This document shows positions 61,795-64,000 of a stretch of 64,000 bases of DNA, in pieces. Each line of letters opens with the position of its first letter. Positions within the stretch are counted from its first letter, which is position 1. The notes beneath the pieces were generated by a model. That model had not been told where the DNA came from. It saw nothing but the letters and a program-made list of their open reading frames with translations, and ran no database searches. The position numbers and the translations under genes are program-made. The stretch comes from K189A clade bacterium (GTDB lineage: Bacteria > Pseudomonadota > Gammaproteobacteria > Pseudomonadales > Azotimanducaceae), in the NCBI GenBank assembly GCA_902565895.1, contig CACFGV010000003.1, positions 1-64,000 on the forward strand, read 5' to 3'.

Positions 61795-62349
61795 TTATTC
61801 GACGTTGGCGACCAGCAGGGTGGGGTTCGTAGATGATGGGCTGATTTGGCAGAACTGCACACCATCCCGCAGCCGCGTACCGCAGGCGAAATCTTCATTC
61901 CTGCCGTCAGAGCTAGACCAATAAAATGTGTTGGACTTGGCGTCCGGGAAGGCTACAACATCGATTTTAGGGCTGTGGCAGGGAACTGCTGTGAGTGTTG
62001 TGTATTCCTCCTGAGTGGGTATCCGCCAGTCTAAATCTGGCGCCTGTGGTGAAGAAACCACGGGCAGATTTTGTAGGGCGGTGTTCGTTGCATCGAAGCT
62101 AAGATTCAACGGGTCGTCTTTGCATTTGCCGTCTACATAACGTTGGCCAGCATTGCACCGGTACCAATAGAGGTTGGAGGTGGTGTCGTGAACGATGCCA
62201 TTGCTCAACGTCTTTAGACTAGACGGTGTTGTTTTGAAGTATTCGGTGCAGGTGATATCAAGGCTGCCGTCGCCGCATGCCGCGCAGAGCCAGGTAGTGG
62301 TTAAGATCAAGAAAGTAGCTCGTAGTTTTCCTTTGACTACATTAAACAT
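61795..62349 (-). CDS. DUF1566 domain lipoprotein
   Basis: This is a predicted lipoprotein of 184 residues. The signal peptide ends in LCAAC, with the lipidated cysteine at C25. The DUF1566 (Lcl C-terminal-like) pattern is present: DTTSNLYWYRCNAGQ, a cysteine-containing KCKDDPLNL segment, DLDWRIPTQEEYTTL and TFYWSSSDG near the C-terminus. The family is found on the surface or in the periplasm; its role is unknown. A good ribosome-binding site (GGAAGGAG) precedes the ATG. It is isolated between the SDR remnant and a long gap. Confidence 0.8.
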   Translation of the reverse strand: MFNVVKGKLRATFLILTTTWLCAACGDGSLDITCTEYFKTTPSSLKTLSNGIVHDTTSNLYWYRCNAGQRYVDGKCKDDPLNLSFDATNTALQNLPVVSSPQAPDLDWRIPTQEEYTTLTAVPCHSPKIDVVAFPDAKSNTFYWSSSDGRNEDFACGTRLRDGVQFCQISPSSTNPTLLVANVE

Positions 62350-62457
62350 GGGATAACTCCTTCCGCATCACTTTCACATTGTCTCGGCTGATAACGCCTA
62401 TTTGGGCGAAAAGCTGGTTGCGGAGACGCCAAAAGCGCGGCGGTGTCACAAAAATAT

Positions 62458-62476
62458 TGTCAACTTTCGGTTGACA
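62458..62476. repeat. Inverted repeat in the 62350-62840 gap, possible operator
   Basis: TGTCAAC and GTTGACA form a perfect repeat with a 5-base centre, about 110 bases upstream of the DUF1566 gene. A second stem, ACGCCC/GGGCGT, lies at 62526-62544. Neither sits at a convincing promoter. The remainder of this 490-base gap shows no coding sequence I recognise. Confidence 0.35.
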
Positions 62477-62840
62477 TTTTAACTAAAATTTTTTCGTCTA
62501 GAAAGTGCATCATTTTGGTGAGCTGACGCCCTTAAATGGGGCGTATTTTGACACTAATTGGACGCAGTCGATGCGATCTGCGAATAGCAACGCAATGTTA
62601 TGTGATGAACGATGTAGCAGAAGCGTCCGTCTTTGCTGGTGTTAGGCATTGCGAGCGCGGGTCTTTGTGAAGGTGGCTCAGCACCCGCAGGGGGCGGGCG
62701 ATCAGTTCCTTAGCTGTCCAATTCCTCACAGGCACCCATCGCAGAGTAAGTCACGTGCCCATAACTGGCACAACGAACGGGCAAGGCTATAACGCTGTAA
62801 CTTGCGGTTGGGCCCCGGGAGGAGTGGGTATGATTGCGAC

Positions 62841-64000
62841 CTATGCCGCAGCTTGCTCTGCTTTCTGAGGTTCCGCCTCAATTGTTTCTAATGGCAATGC
62901 GCCAAACAACAGTGCGCCGTCCTCAAGAGGTGCCTTGCGGATGATCTTTTTGTCCAGCGCGTAGTTCTGCGTGTTGCGCCAGGGATCCTTGCTACCCTGT
63001 TTTGGCATCAAATCCATGGTTCGCTGCATATACCCTGCGGAAAAGTCCTGAATCCATGGACCTAAACTCATATCTGCATCTTCGGCTCGCAATCGGGGCG
63101 TGCATTGGTTAACGCCCAGACGATCCATGTGATTGAGCACACGGCAAGCGTACTCTGCGGTCAGGTCCGCGCGCAGGGTCCACGAAGCGTTGATGTAGCC
63201 AAAAGTTTGAATGAGATTGGGGATCTCCGCGTACATCATGCCCTTATAGGTAACGGTGTTCGCAAAATTGACAGCGCAACCGTCGATAAAAAATTCTGTG
63301 CCTCCCATAACTTGCATGTTCAGCCCAGTCGCCGTGACGATGATGTCCGCTGTCAGCTCTTCGCCTGATTTAAGTTTGATACCGGTAGCAGTGAATTCGT
63401 CGATGCTGTCGGTAACAATTTCAGTCTTACCGTTCTTGATTGAAGCAAAGAGATCGCCATTTGGAATTAGGCACAAGCGTTGGTCCCATGGGTTGTACTT
63501 GGGAGTGAAGTGTTTGTCGACGTCGTAGTCTGGCCCAAGAGCCTCGCGCACCAGGCCGATCAACCCCTTTTTCATTTTTAGGGGCTGCTTGCGCATACGT
63601 TGATACATGAAATGTTGAAGTTGAGTGTTTTTGAAGCGAGTCAATGCGTAGGCGATGGAGTCGGGCAGCAGTTTACGCAGAGTATTGGCGATTTTGTCTT
63701 GATCTGGACGTGACACCACGTAAGTCGGCGAGCGCTGTAGCATGGTTACGCTTTCGGCTTCATCGGCCATGGCCGGAACCAGCGTCATGGCGGTAGCACC
63801 ACTGCCGATTACCACAACTTTTTTGCCCTTATAGTCTAGATCTTTGGGCCAGTGCTGGGGGTGGATTACGGTGCCTTGGAAGTTTTCTTGGCCCTGGAAG
63901 TCGGGCGTATATGGAGTGTCGTAGTTGTAATAACCGCTGCACATCATCAAGAAGTTGCAGCAAAATTGTTCGGTTTTACCGCCGTGATCGGTGGTTACTG
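62841..64000 (-). CDS. Flavin-containing Baeyer-Villiger-type monooxygenase (5' end beyond window)
   Basis: This is the C-terminal part, about 385 residues, of a FAD/NADPH monooxygenase related to EthA. The Baeyer-Villiger fingerprint FxGxxxHxxxW is seen as FQGTVIHPQHW, followed by the NADPH-binding VVVIGSGATAMTLVPA. Further family sequence is MLQRSPTYVVSRPDQD, HFTPKYNPWDQRLCLIPNGD, ATGLNMQ and PNLIQTFGYINASWTLRADL. The open frame continues upstream past 63950 (EQFCCNFLMMCSGYY) to the window edge, so the start and the FAD-binding N-terminus are missing here. Such enzymes insert oxygen into ketones; the substrate is not known. Confidence 0.88.
   Translation of the reverse strand, partial: VTTDHGGKTEQFCCNFLMMCSGYYNYDTPYTPDFQGQENFQGTVIHPQHWPKDLDYKGKKVVVIGSGATAMTLVPAMADEAESVTMLQRSPTYVVSRPDQDKIANTLRKLLPDSIAYALTRFKNTQLQHFMYQRMRKQPLKMKKGLIGLVREALGPDYDVDKHFTPKYNPWDQRLCLIPNGDLFASIKNGKTEIVTDSIDEFTATGIKLKSGEELTADIIVTATGLNMQVMGGTEFFIDGCAVNFANTVTYKGMMYAEIPNLIQTFGYINASWTLRADLTAEYACRVLNHMDRLGVNQCTPRLRAEDADMSLGPWIQDFSAGYMQRTMDLMPKQGSKDPWRNTQNYALDKKIIRKAPLEDGALLFGALPLETIEAEPQKAEQAAA

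Noticed and set aside
61736-61924. Plus-strand open frame of 62 codons
   Set aside because: It overlaps the DUF1566 lipoprotein on the other strand and begins in an inverted repeat; no homology or ribosome-binding site.

Overview
The window is a bacterial chromosome segment of roughly 52% GC (estimated from sampled lines). Protein motifs and gene order point to a gammaproteobacterium with a Pseudomonas-like layout: rplQ followed closely by uvrA and ssb; proA-nadD-rsfS-rlmH-mrdA-rodA-mltB-rlpA-dacA-ybeD-lipB; hemA-prfA-prmC divergent from lolB; tRNA-Gln-prs-rplY-pth-ychF. I cannot place it below class level with confidence.

Layout. (1) 1-1704: rpoB, in two pieces of opposite strand joined near position 920. 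This is either an internal inversion or, more likely, an assembly or amplification chimera. (2) 1786-24949: rpoC, then the str (rpsL-rpsG-fusA-tuf), S10, spc and alpha ribosomal protein operons in canonical order, all on the plus strand, including the 38-residue rpmJ. (3) 24956-30384: an alanine-glyoxylate-type aminotransferase directly behind rplQ, then uvrA, ssb and uppP. (4) 30493-40943: a LON-domain protein, proline and NAD synthesis genes, ribosome-associated factors, then the rod-shape and peptidoglycan block ending in ybeD and lipB. (5) 40909-49240: moeB-prmC-prfA-hemA on the minus strand; lolB, tRNA-Gln, prs, rplY, pth and ychF on the plus strand. (6) 49303-57072: a second EF-G, xthA and a TonB-dependent receptor/ABC uptake set that looks like vitamin B12 import, all minus. 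(7) 57235-59124: a fused pabB-pabC gene and tRNA-Met. (8) 59125-64000: an accessory, decaying stretch with insertion-sequence remnants, a CoA transferase, a broken short-chain dehydrogenase gene, a DUF1566 lipoprotein and a Baeyer-Villiger-type monooxygenase that runs off the end.

Most of the window is housekeeping: transcription and translation machinery, cell wall elongation, cofactor supply. The least expected signal is the 232-base spacer between rpsJ and rplC. It can fold into a three-way-junction RNA with two mutually exclusive pairing partners, and is a candidate undescribed cis-regulatory element of the S10 operon. Other notable points are a tuf gene with codon choice unlike its neighbours (no ACC or ACT among 31 threonines), two tRNA promoters sharing the same -35/-10 hexamers and spacing, ribosomal proteins L15 and L17 with long charged tails, and the absence of ispE from its usual place behind lolB.
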